A stretch of 64,000 nucleotides of DNA, taken from Stratiformator vulcanicus. GTDB taxonomy: Bacteria; Planctomycetota; Planctomycetia; Planctomycetales; Planctomycetaceae. Location: contig NZ_CP036268.1 of the NCBI RefSeq assembly GCF_007744515.1, positions 4,112,088 through 4,176,087 of the forward strand, in the 5' to 3' direction. A model generated the notes under the pieces. That model worked only from the letters and a program-made list of their open reading frames with translations. It searched no databases and was not told where the DNA came from. This document shows, piece after piece, positions 63,848 to 64,000 of the stretch; position 1 is the first letter of the stretch; every line of letters starts with the position of its first letter. A program made the translations under genes and the position numbers.

Positions 63848-64000
63848 ATGAAATTCTTGCGAGGAATATTTCGGGTCACCCAAAAAAATAAATCGCTTTC
63901 CGTCCCACTTCTGGAGGATCTGTTTTTTAGAGATCCGTCACAACCACGCATTAATCTTCAGGCAAAATCCGTAAGGGAATCGATCGCAGCATTAGACAGC
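63848..64000 (+). CDS. partial gene running off the window end
   Basis: ATG at 63848 opens a frame that stays open to the last base (51 codons), beginning MKFLRGIFRVTQKN and rich in Lys, Arg and Leu. No stop is seen. No family can be named from the fragment; the surrounding DNA is more AT-rich than pyc. It could also be a chance frame. Confidence 0.35.
   Translation, partial: MKFLRGIFRVTQKNKSLSVPLLEDLFFRDPSQPRINLQAKSVRESIAALDS

Overview
The window reads as chromosomal DNA of a planctomycete (Planctomycetota, probably order Planctomycetales). The evidence is the protein repertoire: a cytochrome-c/DUF1549/DUF1553 protein next to a DUF1501 Tat protein, two formylglycine sulfatases, several DUF1080 proteins, a Tat-exported Gfo/Idh/MocA oxidoreductase, three PQQ-like beta-propeller exported proteins, LRR-like secreted proteins and a DUF4339 (GYF_2) membrane protein. 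Weak ribosome binding sites, non-ATG starts, GC-rich coding sequence and loosely packed genes on both strands fit this. No rRNA, CRISPR array, integrase or transposase gene was found.

Layout. 0-7 kb: TPR lipoprotein, small membrane protein, class V aminotransferase, PQQ-like protein, M23/PKD protein and a ParE/RelE-type toxin-antitoxin pair. 7.1-8.1 kb: about 1 kb without a convincing protein gene, holding a terminator, two degenerate tRNA-like folds and repeats. 8.1-16.1 kb: slipin, MMPL/RND protein, PQQ lipoprotein and a TPR-AAA+ ATPase. 16.4-24.7 kb: acetyl-CoA synthetase, VWA protein, cold shock protein, small zinc ribbon, then a catabolic group (Gfo/Idh/MocA, DUF1080, sulfatase). 24.9-33.5 kb: second MMPL protein and a signalling group (response regulator with degenerate receiver, CheX, CheY, HDOD-GGDEF), then biotin ligase and a 56-residue coiled-coil gene. 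33.5-45.6 kb: an unusual HAD phosphatase/HerA-like ATPase fusion, an N-methyl amino acid oxidase, sulfatase, ABC-2 exporter, ClpS, LRR protein, DUF1080/glucose-sorbosone dehydrogenase fusion and a PQQ lipoprotein. 45.9-52.4 kb: DAHP synthase, small exported or membrane proteins, a START-like protein, a possible nuclease-fold protein, an IlvD-family dehydratase and shikimate kinase. 52.6-64 kb: DUF1549/1553 plus DUF1501 pair, a repeat-rich zone with a decayed duplicate of a zinc-ribbon gene, RluA-type pseudouridine synthase, DUF4339 protein, pyruvate carboxylase and a gene cut by the window end.

How genes work together. Pyruvate carboxylase needs biotin, and a biotin ligase is present. Acetyl-CoA synthetase and pyruvate carboxylase feed central carbon metabolism. 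DAHP synthase and shikimate kinase belong to the aromatic pathway but are not in one operon. Sulfatases, DUF1080 proteins, the oxidoreductase and the glucose dehydrogenase fit degradation of sulfated or complex glycans. CheX, CheY and HDOD-GGDEF look like a small c-di-GMP signalling unit.

Intergenic DNA is rich in short palindromic and MITE-like repeats of several families. The observations most worth following are the HAD/HerA fusion, the tandem tRNA-like folds, the decayed gene duplication at 57.5-58.0 kb, the strong terminator just before the cold shock gene, and an apparent preference for TTAA at codon junctions. All functions are inferred by eye from sequence; no database search was run.
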